From assembly GCA_043740085.1 (NCBI GenBank), contig JAYUCY010000133.1:19187-83186 (forward strand): a stretch of DNA of 64,000 nt, in the 5' to 3' direction. Origin of the DNA: UBA668 sp043740085 (GTDB lineage: Bacteria > Actinomycetota > Acidimicrobiia > Acidimicrobiales > Ilumatobacteraceae). This document shows, in pieces, positions 63,277-64,000 of the stretch. The position numbers and the translations under genes are program-made. A model generated the notes under the pieces. It saw only the letters and a list, made by a program, of their open reading frames with translations. It was not told the DNA's origin and searched no databases. Each line of letters opens with the position of its first letter. Position 1 is the stretch's first letter.

Positions 63277-63946
63277 GACTTCCGAGCCGCGGCGCGCCCA
63301 GCCGAGGCAGCGCCCTCTGGTCATCGGCTGCGGGGCTCTGGCCCGCGAGCTCGTCGCCCTGACCCGTTCCGCCGGCCTGCCCGAGGTCGACCTCACCTGT
63401 CTGCCGGCCACGCTCCACAACCGGCCGGAGCGAATCCCGGAAGCGGTTCGTGCGCGGATCCGCAAGGCGCGCGCTGCCGGCCGGGATCAGCTGTTCGTGG
63501 CGTACGCCGATTGCGGCACCGGCGGAATGCTCGATCGCGTGCTAGAGGAGGAGGGCGTGCCTCGCCTCGAAGGAGCGCACTGCTACGAGATCTACGCCGG
63601 CCGTGCCGCATTCGCGGCCATGTCCGACGAAGAGCCGGGCACCTTCTACCTGACCGATTTCCTGGCCCGCAATTTCGAGCGTCTGGTCATCCAGGGCCTC
63701 GGGCTCGACCGGCATCCGGAACTCTTGCCGATGTACTTCGGCAACTACACGCGGGTCGTGTTCCTCGCCCAGACGGACGACGCGGCGCTGACGACCCTCG
63801 CTCGTCGCGGGGCACGGCGCCTCGGGCTGCGGTTCGAGCGCCGATTCACGGGCCACGGCGAGTTGAAGCCCGCGATGGCCGCGTTCCGCGCTGGCTCACA
63901 ACCGGCGGTTGCCCAGGCGCCCGTCCAGCTCGGGGTCTCCGACTGA
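63251..63946 (+). CDS. DUF1638 family protein
   Basis: This 231-residue protein has the DUF1638 blocks VIGCGALARELVALTR, CLPATLHNRPERIPEAVR, and FVAYADCGTGGMLDRVLEEE followed by GAHCYEIYAG. The conserved Cys and His residues suggest a metal or cofactor site. DUF1638 genes often neighbour corrinoid methyltransferase genes, but their function is unknown. The start at 63251 overlaps the corrinoid stop, and the stop shares one base with the next gene (TGATG). Confidence 0.85.
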   Translation: MNAVRRSLRTSEPRRAQPRQRPLVIGCGALARELVALTRSAGLPEVDLTCLPATLHNRPERIPEAVRARIRKARAAGRDQLFVAYADCGTGGMLDRVLEEEGVPRLEGAHCYEIYAGRAAFAAMSDEEPGTFYLTDFLARNFERLVIQGLGLDRHPELLPMYFGNYTRVVFLAQTDDAALTTLARRGARRLGLRFERRFTGHGELKPAMAAFRAGSQPAVAQAPVQLGVSD

Positions 63947-64000
63947 TGCCCGCGACGTTGACCACCATCTGGTGGCGGGACATTCCCGCCCAGGTCGTGG
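63946..64000 (+). CDS. start of a 'virulence factor' family protein (cut by window edge)
   Basis: Eighteen codons are visible, starting MPATLTTIWWRDIPAQVV. The pattern of a short beta strand, then WRDIPAQV, matches the small proteins named 'virulence factor' (Pfam Virulence_fact) that I recall beside corrinoid methyltransferase genes. The rest lies outside the window, so the call relies on this N-terminus plus context. Confidence 0.6.
   Translation, partial: MPATLTTIWWRDIPAQVV

Overview
The window reads as chromosomal DNA of a high-GC actinobacterium, most likely from the class Acidimicrobiia (Ilumatobacter-like). This is inferred from the high GC content, frequent GTG starts, many 4-base ATGA/GTGA gene overlaps, F420-type luciferase-like oxidoreductases, PAC2 and FAAL proteins, and a hut pathway of the HutF type. 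No rRNA, tRNA, CRISPR array, insertion sequence or phage gene was seen. The lineage is not proven by any marker gene here.

Region 1 (1-15.6 kb) is mostly housekeeping and lipid metabolism. It holds a thioredoxin (cut by the window edge), a phosphotransferase, a PAC2 protein, a LysR regulator, an LLM-class oxidoreductase, a UvrD-like helicase with an HRDC domain, a histone-deacetylase-like deacetylase overlapping a fatty-acyl-AMP ligase, leuS, and a TetR/acyl-CoA synthetase pair.

Region 2 (15.6-22.9 kb) is a compact minus-strand histidine utilisation operon, hutH-hutU-def-hutF-hutI, facing a divergent IclR-type regulator. HutF releases N-formylglutamate, but no hutG is present. A peptide-deformylase-family gene sits in the middle of the operon, so it is a candidate for the missing deformylase.

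Region 3 (22.9-26.0 kb) is a small accessory stretch with an alpha/beta hydrolase, a GNAT acetyltransferase and a PAS-GGDEF diguanylate cyclase.

Region 4 (26.0-64.0 kb) is a large island for uptake and demethylation of methylated amines or betaines through tetrahydrofolate and corrinoid one-carbon carriers. It contains two MttB-family methyltransferases without an in-frame amber codon, three FAD oxidoreductases fused to GcvT-type folate domains (dimethylglycine/sarcosine dehydrogenase-like), a TMADH/Old-Yellow-Enzyme-like flavoprotein, a GMC choline-dehydrogenase-like enzyme, a gamma-butyrobetaine-hydroxylase-like dioxygenase, an oligopeptide-type ABC importer, an OpuA/ProU-type betaine importer, a choline-kinase-like protein, fhs and folD, and at the right edge a corrinoid protein, a DUF1638 protein and the start of a 'virulence factor' family gene. 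The inferred flow is: import, then transfer of methyl groups to corrinoid or oxidative demethylation to methylene-THF, then FolD and Fhs converting the C1 unit to formate with ATP recovery. The real substrates cannot be read from sequence. A paired IclR-type palindrome with identical 18-base spacing lies in front of both fhs and the corrinoid gene, which suggests a shared regulator, plausibly the IclR protein encoded after folD. A remnant and an intact VapBC-type toxin-antitoxin locus are embedded in the island.
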